In this document: piece by piece, positions 1-6,412 of the stretch
How positions within the stretch are numbered: position 1 is the stretch's first letter
How the letters are laid out: every line of letters begins with the position of its first letter
DNA from: UBA1081 sp045639185
Lineage (GTDB): Bacteria; Bacillota; Clostridia; Oscillospirales; Acutalibacteraceae
NCBI GenBank assembly: GCA_045639185.1
Contig: JAZUCO010000172.1
Location: 1-7,918, forward strand
Direction: 5' to 3'
Length of the DNA: 7,918 nucleotides
Made by a program: the position numbers and the translations under genes
The notes under the pieces: model-generated
The model's database searches: none
Told to the model about the DNA's origin: nothing
The model's input: only the letters and a program-made list of their open reading frames with translations

Positions 1-909
1 TTCAAACCACATCATGCTGTCTTCGGGTTTACAAACAACAATCATTTCCTGCTTTTCGAACTGATGAATTCTGTAAACACCTCTCTCCTCGATGCCGTGA
101 GCGCCCTTTTCCTTACGGAAGCAGGGTGAATAGCTTGTAAGTGTGAGAGGAAGCTGTTCTTCGGGAATCATCTGATCGATGAACTTACCGATCATTGAAT
201 GTTCACTTGTACCGATGAGGTAAAGGTCTTCGCCTTCAATCTTGTACATCATAGCTTCCATTTCTGCAAAGCTCATAACGCCTGTAACAACGTCTGCACG
301 GATCATAAAGGGAGGTACAACATAAGTGAAACCTCTGTCAATCATAAAATCTCTTGCATAAGAGATAACTGCAGAGTGAAGTCTTGCGATGTCACCCATA
401 AGGTAGTAGAAACCGTTACCTGCAACACGTCTTGCAGAGTCAAGGTCGATACCGCAGAATCTTTCCATAATATCTGTATGATAAGGAACTTCAAAATCGG
501 GAGTTACGGGTTCACCGTACTTCTGAACTTCCACATTCTCTGAATCATCTTTACCTACGGGAACGCTGGGATCGATGATGTTGGGAATGATCATCATAAT
601 CTTCTTGATTTTTTCTGAAAGATCAGCTTCGTTAGCTTCACAAGCAGCGAGTTCTTCTGCCTGCTGTGCAACAAGCTTCTTAACTTCTTCAGCTTCGTCT
701 TTCTTACCCTGAGCCATAAGCATACCGATCTGCTTTGAAATCTTGTTTCTTGATGCTCTGAGGTTGTCAGCATTAGTCTTGTTTTCTCTGTATTCTTTGT
801 CGAGAGCGATTACTTCATCAACAAGAGGAAGTTTGCTGTCCTGAAATTTTTTCTTGATGTTTTCTCTTACAACATCAGGATTTTCTCTTAAAAATTTAAT
901 ATCAATCAT
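1..909 (-). CDS. serS: Seryl-tRNA synthetase, N-terminal 303 residues (C-terminus off the left edge)
   Basis: Class II aminoacyl-tRNA synthetase that charges tRNA-Ser with serine in the cytoplasm. The frame runs from an ATG at 907-909 to position 1 without a stop and encodes 303 residues. The family is usually about 420-430 residues, so roughly 120 residues, including class II motif 3, are missing. Residues 1 to about 105 form the N-terminal tRNA-binding arm, a charged helical hairpin (opening MIDIKFLRENPDVVRENIKK). The catalytic core follows. LIGTSEH (231-237) is the serine-binding TxE loop, and FRKEKGAHGIEERG (264-277) with YRIHQFEKQEM (279-289) is class II motif 2. Both differ from the usual bacterial forms (TAE; FRxEAGSAGxDTRG), and TSE plus the GAHG version is more reminiscent of archaeal/eukaryotic-type enzymes. 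The start is supported by AAGGAG at 920-925, which overlaps the parB stop codon. With only 14 bp between the genes, serS is almost certainly co-transcribed with parB. Identity is firm; the subtype is an inference. Confidence 0.95.
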   Translation of the reverse strand, partial: MIDIKFLRENPDVVRENIKKKFQDSKLPLVDEVIALDKEYRENKTNADNLRASRNKISKQIGMLMAQGKKDEAEEVKKLVAQQAEELAACEANEADLSEKIKKIMMIIPNIIDPSVPVGKDDSENVEVQKYGEPVTPDFEVPYHTDIMERFCGIDLDSARRVAGNGFYYLMGDIARLHSAVISYARDFMIDRGFTYVVPPFMIRADVVTGVMSFAEMEAMMYKIEGEDLYLIGTSEHSMIGKFIDQMIPEEQLPLTLTSYSPCFRKEKGAHGIEERGVYRIHQFEKQEMIVVCKPEDSMMWFE

Positions 910-923
910 TTTCTTTATACTCC

Positions 924-1784
924 TTATTCCTCGAATAATTTAGCAAGCTTTCCAAGGTCTTCTTTATCAAAGAATTCAAATTCAACCTTGCCGCCTTTAC
1001 CCGATTCCTTTACAACTACTTTTCTGCCGAGAATATCTGACAATGAAAGCTCCACTTCATCATAATAAGTGTCTCTTCTCTTTATCTTTTTAGGTGTTTT
1101 TTCAGAAAAAGCATTCATCTGCTTGACGAGTTTTTCTGTTTCACGGACAGAGAGTTTTTTTGCAATAACTTCATCGGCAATTTCTTCAATGATACCCTTG
1201 TCCTGAAGTCCGAGCAATGCTCTTGCGTGACCTGCTGTGAGAAAATCATCACAGACAAGTCCTCTTACCTTTTCGGGTAATGACATAAGACGAAGAGTGT
1301 TTGTAACTGCCGAACGGGATTTGCCGAGCTTGTCTGCCGCCTGCTCCTGAGTGAATGAGTATTCCTCAATAAGTCTGCTGATACCTTCAGCCTCTTCAAT
1401 GGGATTCAGGTCTTCTCTCTGAAGATTTTCAATAAGCGCTATAACGGCAACTTCTGAATCCGTAAGAGTCTTTACAATAACGGGCACTTCTGAAAGACCT
1501 GCAAGTCTTGACGCTCTCCAACGTCTTTCACCTGCAACAAGCTGATATGAACCGTCTGCAAGAGGTCTGACAATAAGCGGCTGAAGAACACCGTGTTCTC
1601 TGATGCTGTCTGCAAGTTCAGAAAGTGCATCATCGTCAAAAATCTGTCTTGGCTGGCTTTTGTTAGGCTCGATATCGTGAAGTCTCAGCTTGATAACACC
1701 TGAAGATGAATCAACTTCTTCAACGGAATTGTCTGCAAAAAGAGCATCAAAGCCTTTACCGAGTCCGCCTTTTTTGGATGCCAT
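924..1784 (-). CDS. parB: Chromosome-partitioning protein ParB/Spo0J (CTP-dependent parS-binding clamp)
   Basis: ParB/Spo0J binds parS sites near the replication origin, spreads as a CTP-gated DNA clamp and helps load SMC and segregate origins. At 286 residues it has normal family length. Seen in order: a basic N-terminal peptide GLGKGFDALF (7-16), matching the segment that stimulates the ParA/Soj ATPase; the ParB N-terminal CTP-binding domain (about 30-125) with GERRWRA (85-91) and ENLQRED (119-125); a helix-turn-helix parS-binding domain (about 143-190) with FTQEQAADKLGKS and TAGHARALL (183-191); and a C-terminal dimerisation segment (about 240-286) ending KLAKLFEE. All expected motifs are intact. 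The ATG is preceded by GGGAGGGA at 1792-1799. A perfect consensus promoter and a leader hairpin lie just upstream, and serS follows 14 bp downstream. No parA is adjacent, although soj-spo0J is the common Firmicutes arrangement; the conserved N-terminal peptide suggests that a partner ATPase exists elsewhere. Noc is a paralogue to consider, but the ParA-stimulating N-terminus favours ParB. Confidence 0.95.
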   Translation of the reverse strand: MASKKGGLGKGFDALFADNSVEEVDSSSGVIKLRLHDIEPNKSQPRQIFDDDALSELADSIREHGVLQPLIVRPLADGSYQLVAGERRWRASRLAGLSEVPVIVKTLTDSEVAVIALIENLQREDLNPIEEAEGISRLIEEYSFTQEQAADKLGKSRSAVTNTLRLMSLPEKVRGLVCDDFLTAGHARALLGLQDKGIIEEIADEVIAKKLSVRETEKLVKQMNAFSEKTPKKIKRRDTYYDEVELSLSDILGRKVVVKESGKGGKVEFEFFDKEDLGKLAKLFEE

Positions 1785-1791
1785 TTTTCTA

Positions 1792-1799
1792 TCCCTCCC
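1792..1799 (-). promoter_or_regulatory. Ribosome binding site of parB
   Basis: On the minus strand GGGAGGGA stands 7 nt before the parB ATG (1782-1784). It fixes the start at 1784. The only ATG further upstream nearby (1801-1803) is out of frame and meets a stop after four codons. Confidence 0.75.
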
Positions 1800-1821
1800 A
1801 CATTACGATTAAAGTTTGTAT

Positions 1822-1843
1822 GGCGGGATGATAGCATCCCGCC
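1822..1843 (-). other. Perfect 9-bp hairpin in the predicted parB leader
   Basis: The arms are ggcgggatg (1822-1830) and catcccgcc (1835-1843) on the plus strand, an exact inverted repeat around a 4-nt loop. The stem is GC-rich inside an AT-rich intergenic region, so chance is unlikely. It lies downstream of the parB promoter -10 box, about 13 nt after the predicted transcription start, and therefore in the 5' leader. Read-through transcripts from glgD would also contain it. Neither strand carries a T-run after the stem, so it is not a standard intrinsic terminator. A 5' mRNA-stabilising hairpin, an operator palindrome or a weak glgD 3' end are all possible, and the sequence does not decide between them. 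Confidence 0.7.
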
Positions 1844-1862
1844 GAAAATTAAATGCCGATTT

Positions 1863-1891
1863 ATTATACATTAAAGATTTAATAATGTCAA
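1863..1891 (-). promoter_or_regulatory. Perfect consensus sigma-A promoter for parB-serS
   Basis: Read on the minus strand, the -35 box TTGACA (1886-1891) and the -10 box TATAAT (1863-1868) both match the housekeeping consensus at every position and are separated by exactly 17 bp. The predicted start is near 1856-1857, giving a leader of about 72 nt before the parB ATG. The -35 box begins three bases past the glgD stop codon, so this is an independent promoter placed immediately after the glycogen operon. It would give strong constitutive initiation unless the downstream hairpin or a bound protein moderates it. Confidence 0.88.
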
Positions 1892-1894
1892 TTA

Positions 1895-3010
1895 TTAAAT
1901 AGTAATGTTCTTTCCTATATAAATAGGATATGTTGTGTCGCCTGAAATTGACTTTCTTGGTCTGATGACACCGTTTTTATCCATAATTACGCAGTTGAGA
2001 TTTGCATCTTCACCGATGTAGCAGGACTGCATAATAACTGAATTCTTTACAACTGCGCCCTTTGCAACGTGAACACCTCTGAAGAGAACAGAGTTTTCAA
2101 CTTCACCCTCAATTTTACAGCCGTCTGCAAGAACACAGTTCTTTGCCTTGGAGCCGATGCCGTAAGTTGCAGGCATATCATCGTGAACCTTTGTGTAAAC
2201 GGGATTTGATCTGTCAAAAACCTCGGCACTGATTGCGGGATCAAGAAGATCAAGAGTTGTTTCGTAATAAGTCTGCATTGAGTCAATTACTGAGCAGTAT
2301 GTATCGATTTCATAACCGTAAACATTGAGCTTATCAAGGTTTTTCATAATGACTTCTTTTTCAAAGATATCATAATCGCCTGCTGTTGCCTGCATAACCA
2401 TTCTTTCAAGAAGTGACTTCTTCATAACGATGATATTAACACCGTATGTGCCTTCGCCTTCTGATGCCTGGGGAGGAACAGCCATTGCTGTGATTCTGCC
2501 GTCTGCTTCGGGTGCAAACTGCATAAGATTTGCAAGCTGAGGATACTTGCCGTTTTTGTAGCAGATTGTGATGTCTGCTTCCTTTGCAGTATGGAAATCA
2601 AGAAGTTTGCGGAAATCCATATTGCAGATGATATTTGTATCGCAAAGAAGAACATATTCTTCTTTTGATGCCTGGATAAAGTCCATTGTGTTGCGGAGTG
2701 CTTCAAGTCTGCCTGAATATTTACCGCCGCCGAAATTATAGGGAGGAAGAATGAAAAGACCGGCATTCTTTCTTGAAAGATCCCAAGATTTACCTGAACC
2801 GACATGGTCCATAAGTGAACGGTAGTTGCTCTTTGCAATCACACCGACTTTGATGATACCGCTGTTAACCATATTTGAAAGGGGAAAATCAATAAAACGA
2901 TATCTGCCGCCGAAAGGAACGGAACCTGCAGTTCTCAGTGCTGTAAGCTCACTGATAGATTCATTATATGCGTCTGAATAGAGAATACCTAAAACATTTT
3001 TGCCTCTCAT
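1895..3010 (-). CDS. glgD: GlgD, non-catalytic-type subunit of glucose-1-phosphate adenylyltransferase
   Basis: GlgD is the partner of GlgC in the ADP-glucose pyrophosphorylase of many Firmicutes. The 371-residue protein has the same two-part plan as GlgC: a nucleotidyltransferase domain (about 1-240) and a C-terminal left-handed beta-helix of hexapeptide repeats (about 275-371). Shared signatures include VPFGGRYRFIDFPLSN (31-46) and SGKSWDL (72-78). The catalytic signatures have decayed. The glycine-rich GGxGxRL loop is replaced by YSDAYNESISEL (11-22), the AKP motif lysine is lost (RTAGSVPFGG), GDHIYKMDY has become CDTNIICNMDF (123-133), and the glucose-1-phosphate-binding FEEKP motif is missing (AMAVPP in its place). 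In Geobacillus stearothermophilus GlgD is reported inactive alone and enhances GlgC in a heterocomplex; the same role is inferred here. The start overlaps the glgC stop codon by 4 bp (ATGA), which points to translational coupling and matched subunit amounts. The stop codon is TAA at 1895-1897. Confidence 0.95.
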   Translation of the reverse strand: MRGKNVLGILYSDAYNESISELTALRTAGSVPFGGRYRFIDFPLSNMVNSGIIKVGVIAKSNYRSLMDHVGSGKSWDLSRKNAGLFILPPYNFGGGKYSGRLEALRNTMDFIQASKEEYVLLCDTNIICNMDFRKLLDFHTAKEADITICYKNGKYPQLANLMQFAPEADGRITAMAVPPQASEGEGTYGVNIIVMKKSLLERMVMQATAGDYDIFEKEVIMKNLDKLNVYGYEIDTYCSVIDSMQTYYETTLDLLDPAISAEVFDRSNPVYTKVHDDMPATYGIGSKAKNCVLADGCKIEGEVENSVLFRGVHVAKGAVVKNSVIMQSCYIGEDANLNCVIMDKNGVIRPRKSISGDTTYPIYIGKNITI

Positions 3011-4227
3011 ACTTCAGCACCTCCTTCTACATCTTCAACAACCATTGTCTGAGCTTTTACCTTTGCGTTTTCGCCTATTGTAAGATTGGGACCTACAACT
3101 GCCACGCCCCATTTTGCTCTGTCTTCATAAGACTGAGGATCTTCACCCACAACAGCACCGCTCTTTACAACAGCATTTTCTGCAATCATTGCATACTGAA
3201 CTTTTGCGCCTTTTTCAATCTTTGCACCTGGCATTACGATTGAATACTTAACCTCTGCGCCCTCTTCAACAGTAACATTTGAGAAGAGAACAGAATAATC
3301 AACTTCACCTTCAACGTGGCTGCCGCCTGTGATAAGAGAATTCTGAATTTCTGCTGTGGGAGCAACATACTGAGGAGGTGTAACGGGGTTGTTTGAGAAA
3401 ATCTTCCAGCTCTTGTCTGAAAGGTCGATATTTGCAACGGGATTGAGAAGGTCAAGGTTAGCTTCCCAGAGGCTGTCGATTGTTCCGACGTCTTTCCAGT
3501 AGCCGTCAAAGGGGAATGCAACCATAACTTCACCTGCGTTGTGCATTGCAGGGATCACGTCTTTACCGAAGTCGTTTGATGAGCCTTCTTTTGCTTCGTC
3601 AGCAATGAGGTATTCACGGAGTTTGCTCCATGTGAACATATAAACACCCATTGAAGCCTTATTGCTCTTGGGATTCTTGGGTTTTTCTTCAAAAGCAGTG
3701 ATTTTTCCGTCATCATCTACAAACATAAGACCGAATCTTGATGCTTCTTCCCAGGGCACTTCAAGCATAGCGATTGTACATGCTGCACCCTTTTCCTTAT
3801 GGTATTTAAGCATCTTTGCATAGTCCATTTTGTAGATATGGTCACCTGAAAGGACTGCAACATATTCGGGGTTGTATCTGTCAATGAAATTTATGTTCTG
3901 ATAAATTGCGTTTGCTGTGCCTCTGTACCAGTCAGTACCCTGAATCTGCTGATAAGGAGAAAGAATGTGCACACCGCCGTTTGCTCTGTCAAGATCCCAT
4001 GCCTGACCATTGCCGATATAGTCGTTAAGTTCAAGAGGCTGATACTGTGTAAGAACACCAACAGTATCGATACCTGAGTTAATACAGTTTGAAAGAGGGA
4101 AATCGATAATACGGTATTTACCTCCGTAAGGAACAGCAGGTTTTGCTACATTTTTTGTAAGGACACCCAGTCTGCTGCCCTGTCCGCCGGCGAGCAACAT
4201 AGCCAGACATTCTGTTTTTCTTGCCAT
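3007..4227 (-). CDS. glgC: Glucose-1-phosphate adenylyltransferase, catalytic subunit GlgC
   Basis: GlgC converts ATP and glucose-1-phosphate to ADP-glucose and pyrophosphate, the committed step of bacterial glycogen synthesis. From the ATG at 4225-4227 it has 406 residues, normal for Firmicutes. Nucleotidyltransferase domain (about 1-260): the nucleotide-binding loop LLAGGQGSRLG (11-21), AKPAVPYGGKYRIIDF (28-43) with its conserved lysine, WYRGTANAI (100-108), the metal/catalytic GDHIYKMDY (128-136) and the sugar-phosphate site FEEKP (179-183). A left-handed beta-helix of hexapeptide repeats fills about 295-400. Every catalytic signature is present, unlike in GlgD. The frame can be read three codons further to a TTG at 4234-4236, but the ATG has AAAGGA (4237-4242) at 9 nt and aligns with the family N-terminus. 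It sits between glgB (103 bp upstream) and glgD (4-bp overlap). The allosteric effector cannot be told from the sequence. Confidence 0.96.
   Translation of the reverse strand: MARKTECLAMLLAGGQGSRLGVLTKNVAKPAVPYGGKYRIIDFPLSNCINSGIDTVGVLTQYQPLELNDYIGNGQAWDLDRANGGVHILSPYQQIQGTDWYRGTANAIYQNINFIDRYNPEYVAVLSGDHIYKMDYAKMLKYHKEKGAACTIAMLEVPWEEASRFGLMFVDDDGKITAFEEKPKNPKSNKASMGVYMFTWSKLREYLIADEAKEGSSNDFGKDVIPAMHNAGEVMVAFPFDGYWKDVGTIDSLWEANLDLLNPVANIDLSDKSWKIFSNNPVTPPQYVAPTAEIQNSLITGGSHVEGEVDYSVLFSNVTVEEGAEVKYSIVMPGAKIEKGAKVQYAMIAENAVVKSGAVVGEDPQSYEDRAKWGVAVVGPNLTIGENAKVKAQTMVVEDVEGGAEV
3018..3026 (-). promoter_or_regulatory. Ribosome binding site of glgD inside the end of glgC
   Basis: AAGGAGGTG on the minus strand is a near-perfect anti-16S match 7 nt before the glgD ATG (3008-3010). 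It lies within the last codons of glgC. Together with the ATGA overlap it fixes the glgD start and suggests coupled translation. Confidence 0.85.
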
Positions 4228-4236
4228 TATAATCAA

Positions 4237-4242
4237 TCCTTT
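4237..4242 (-). promoter_or_regulatory. Ribosome binding site of glgC, decides the start
   Basis: AAAGGA on the minus strand lies 9 nt before the ATG at 4225-4227. It directly abuts the alternative TTG at 4234-4236, leaving no usable spacing for that codon, so the ATG is the likely start. Confidence 0.7.
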
Positions 4243-4258
4243 CGTTTATTATATACTT

Positions 4259-4321
4259 TAATTTACAACTTATAATTTACAATGTACAATATCCGTCTGC
4301 CGTCAGCCTGATTGTAAATTA
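4259..4321. repeat. Inverted-repeat element between glgB and glgC
   Basis: An exact 11-bp inverted repeat has arms taatttacaat (4273-4283) and attgtaaatta (4311-4321) around a 27-nt centre. A further direct copy of the first ten bases lies at 4259-4268. The centre holds a GC-richer core in which CCGTC occurs twice (4293-4297 and 4300-4304), in contrast to the very AT-rich arms. The element fills most of the 103-bp glgB-glgC gap. In the operon transcript the arms can pair into a stem with a large loop; there is no T-run following it, so it is not a typical terminator. The style resembles short palindromic intergenic repeats of Clostridia, but this is an impression that only a genome-wide search could confirm. 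Confidence 0.6.
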
Positions 4322-4330
4322 CACATTATA

Positions 4331-6220
4331 TTATACATCTCTGTACTTAAGATAAATTGTCGAAAGCGGGGGAAGAGTCATATCTATACTTTGTTCCATA
4401 CCGTGCATAGGCTGTTTCTTTGTTCTGTAAACACGTTTTTTGCTTACACCCTTACCGCCGAACTCTTTACTGTCTGAATTGAACACCACATCGTATGCAC
4501 CTTTTTCGGGAACACCGATTTTGTATGAGGGACGTTCAACATTTGTAAAGTTGCATACTGCAATAACAGACTCGCCTTTTTCATCTGTTCTCCGGAATGC
4601 GATAACTGAATTGTCACAGTCGTCACTTACAAGCCACTTGAAGCCTTCCCAGGAATAGTCAATTTCCCAGAAAGGAGCATTTTCTTTGTAGAAATGATTA
4701 AGAGCCTTTGTATATCTCTGAAGATTCTTATGAGCATCATAATCAAGCAGGAACCAGTCAAGCTGTTTCTTTTCATCCCATTCAATAAACTGACCGAATT
4801 CCTGACCCATAAAGAGAAGTTTCTTACCGGGATGAGCATACATATAACCGAGGAATGCTCTGAGTGAATGGAATTTATCATCATACTCACCGGGCATTTT
4901 GTCAAGAAGTGATTTCTTGCCGTGAACAACTTCATCGTGAGAAATCGGAAGAATGAAATTCTCTGAAAATGCGTAGAAGAATGAGAATGTGATAAGATCG
5001 TGATTATATTTTCTGAAATAGCCGTCAAGACCGAAATATCTGAGTATATCGTTCATCCAGCCCATATTCCATTTGAAATTGAAACCGAGACCGCCTATTG
5101 CTGTGGGTTTTGTAACAAGAGGCCACGCTGTGCTTTCCTCTGCAATCATCAGCACTTCGGGATGCTCACGGAAGACAATCTCATTGAGTTTTCTCAGAAA
5201 TGCAACGGCTTCAAGATTCTCTCTTCCGCCTTTTTCATTTGCAACCCACTGACCGTCATGTCTGCCATAGTCAAGATAAAGCATTGAAGCAACAGCATCA
5301 ACACGCGTACCGTCTAAATGATATTCCCTGAGCCAGAATTCAGCACTTGAAAGAAGAAAACTTCTGACTTCTTTTTTGCCGTAGTCAAAAACTCTTGTAC
5401 CCCATTCATAATGTTCACCCTTACGGGGATCTGCATACTCATAACAAGGAGTGCCGTCAAACTCATAGAGACCGTGTGCATCTTTGGGAAAATGAGCAGG
5501 TACCCAGTCAAGAATAACACCGATACCGTTTTTGTGACACTCATTTATAAGATAAGCAAAATCTTCGGGAGTGCCGTATCTTGATGTGGGTGCAAAATAA
5601 CCCGTTACCTGATAACCCCATGAACCGTCAAAGGGATATTCGGTGAGAGGAAGAAACTCAATGTGAGTATATCCCATCTCTTTCACATAGGGAACAACCG
5701 ATTCTGCAAGGTCACGGTATGAATAGAAATTACCGTCATCGTGCATTCTCCAGGAGCCTGCGTGAACTTCATAAATATTGACGGGAGATGCATAAACAGA
5801 CTTTTTCTTCTTCTCAGACTGCCATTCACAGTCATCCCACTCAAAAACACTTATGTCATAAAACTTTGATGCAGTATCGGGACGGGTTTCTGTATGGAAA
5901 CCGTAAGGATCGGCTTTCATATATGTCTTGCCGTTTTTTGCTCTGATGCAATATTTATATGAATCATAAACATTGACACCTTCAACATAAGCTTCCCATA
6001 TATCACCGCCGTTGATGCGCTTCATAGGTGCCGCATCTTCAGCCCAATTATTGAACTCACCTGATACGGAAACTGCAACAGCATTCGGTGCCCAGACTCT
6101 GAACACAATTCTGCCGTCATCTGCACGGTGTGCGCCGAGGAATTCGTACGCTCTTGCATTGCTTCCCTCGTGGAAAAGATACATCGGAACTTTGTAATCA
6201 TCCCTGACATTCTGCCCCAT
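4331..6220 (-). CDS. glgB: 1,4-alpha-glucan branching enzyme GlgB (GH13)
   Basis: GlgB cuts an alpha-1,4-glucan chain and rejoins it through an alpha-1,6 bond, creating glycogen branches in the cytoplasm. The 629-residue protein has a CBM48 beta-sandwich domain (about 25-125, including VFRVWAPNA and SGEFNNW), a GH13 (alpha/beta)8 catalytic barrel (about 145-510) and a C-terminal beta domain (about 525-629). The conserved GH13 regions are complete: region I DWVPAHF (238-244), region II DGTRVDAV (303-310) with nucleophile D308, region III IAEEST (359-364) carrying the acid/base glutamate, and region IV LPISHDE (424-430) with H428 and D429. It lacks the extra N-terminal N1 domain of the 728-residue E. 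coli enzyme, as many Firmicutes branching enzymes do. The ATG is preceded by AAAGGAGTG (6226-6234). It is the first gene of the glgBCD operon and sits 34 nt downstream of a predicted promoter start. Glucanotransferase activity versus plain amylase is decided by the CBM48 domain, the GlgB-type motifs and the operon context. Confidence 0.96.
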   Translation of the reverse strand: MGQNVRDDYKVPMYLFHEGSNARAYEFLGAHRADDGRIVFRVWAPNAVAVSVSGEFNNWAEDAAPMKRINGGDIWEAYVEGVNVYDSYKYCIRAKNGKTYMKADPYGFHTETRPDTASKFYDISVFEWDDCEWQSEKKKKSVYASPVNIYEVHAGSWRMHDDGNFYSYRDLAESVVPYVKEMGYTHIEFLPLTEYPFDGSWGYQVTGYFAPTSRYGTPEDFAYLINECHKNGIGVILDWVPAHFPKDAHGLYEFDGTPCYEYADPRKGEHYEWGTRVFDYGKKEVRSFLLSSAEFWLREYHLDGTRVDAVASMLYLDYGRHDGQWVANEKGGRENLEAVAFLRKLNEIVFREHPEVLMIAEESTAWPLVTKPTAIGGLGFNFKWNMGWMNDILRYFGLDGYFRKYNHDLITFSFFYAFSENFILPISHDEVVHGKKSLLDKMPGEYDDKFHSLRAFLGYMYAHPGKKLLFMGQEFGQFIEWDEKKQLDWFLLDYDAHKNLQRYTKALNHFYKENAPFWEIDYSWEGFKWLVSDDCDNSVIAFRRTDEKGESVIAVCNFTNVERPSYKIGVPEKGAYDVVFNSDSKEFGGKGVSKKRVYRTKKQPMHGMEQSIDMTLPPLSTIYLKYRDV

Positions 6221-6225
6221 AACAA

Positions 6226-6234
6226 CACTCCTTT
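6226..6234 (-). promoter_or_regulatory. Ribosome binding site of glgB
   Basis: AAAGGAGTG on the minus strand ends 5 nt before the ATG at 6218-6220. It is the only strong Shine-Dalgarno sequence near this end and supports the chosen start. Confidence 0.8.
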
Positions 6235-6260
6235 CGATACTTATAGTTATATATAATATT

Positions 6261-6289
6261 ATTTTATCACTTTATTTTGAAGATTTCAA
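6261..6289 (-). promoter_or_regulatory. Extended -10 sigma-A promoter of the glgBCD operon
   Basis: On the minus strand the -35 box is TTGAAA (6284-6289) and the -10 box is TAAAAT (6261-6266). Each has five of six consensus bases, with a 17-bp spacer. The spacer ends in TGA directly before the -10 box, giving the TGn extended -10 motif. The predicted start is near 6254, leaving a leader of about 34 nt with AAAGGAGTG before glgB. No convincing catabolite-response (cre) box is visible around it, so regulation by carbon source is not evident from this sequence. Confidence 0.75.
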
Positions 6290-6368
6290 GATTTTTTTTG
6301 ACCATATTGCAAGAAGACCTGCTAAGATTTTTTATCTCAATTTGTCATATGTGCACAAAGAAGCACAC

Positions 6369-6395
6369 AAAAAAACAGCACATCCGAAGATGTGC
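6369..6395 (-). terminator. Rho-independent terminator of the alpha/beta hydrolase gene
   Basis: On the minus strand the stem GCACATC/GATGTGC (6378-6384 and 6389-6395, seven perfect pairs) encloses a UUCG tetraloop closed by C-G, the exceptionally stable form. After two bases it is followed by seven consecutive T residues (6369-6375). It starts 18 bp after the hydrolase stop codon and lies upstream of the glgB promoter, insulating the glycogen operon from the gene before it. Confidence 0.95.
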
Positions 6396-6412
6396 CGTCT
6401 TATTAAATCTTA

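Noticed and set aside
199..543. Open frame of 114 codons on the plus strand.
   Set aside because: It is antisense to serS, has a cysteine- and histidine-rich composition typical of a shadow frame, and has no ribosome binding site or recognisable domain.
1137..1152. Possible parS site inside parB: TGTTTCACG matches the first nine bases of the parS palindrome.
   Set aside because: The second half of the palindrome is absent (6 of 16 positions mismatch), and the bases simply encode the conserved SVRE stretch of ParB.
1789..1803. Four-codon upstream reading frame (ATG TGG GAG GGA TAG) overlapping the parB ribosome binding site.
   Set aside because: It has no Shine-Dalgarno sequence of its own, is out of frame with parB, and its bases are explained by the ribosome binding site.
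1822..1843. The hairpin as an intrinsic terminator of glgD.
   Set aside because: No T-run follows the stem on either strand, and it lies downstream of the parB promoter, where a full terminator would block parB.
2422..2838. Open frame of 138 codons on the minus strand.
   Set aside because: It lies wholly within glgD in another frame and shows no domain or start signal; glgD conservation explains the region.
4228..4236. TTG start adding three residues to GlgC.
   Set aside because: It is in direct contact with the Shine-Dalgarno sequence, while the ATG at 4225-4227 has normal spacing and matches the family N-terminus.
4248..4253. TATAAT on the minus strand just before glgC, as a possible separate glgC promoter.
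   Set aside because: No acceptable -35 box lies 16-18 bp upstream, and the predicted start would fall within the glgC ribosome binding site.
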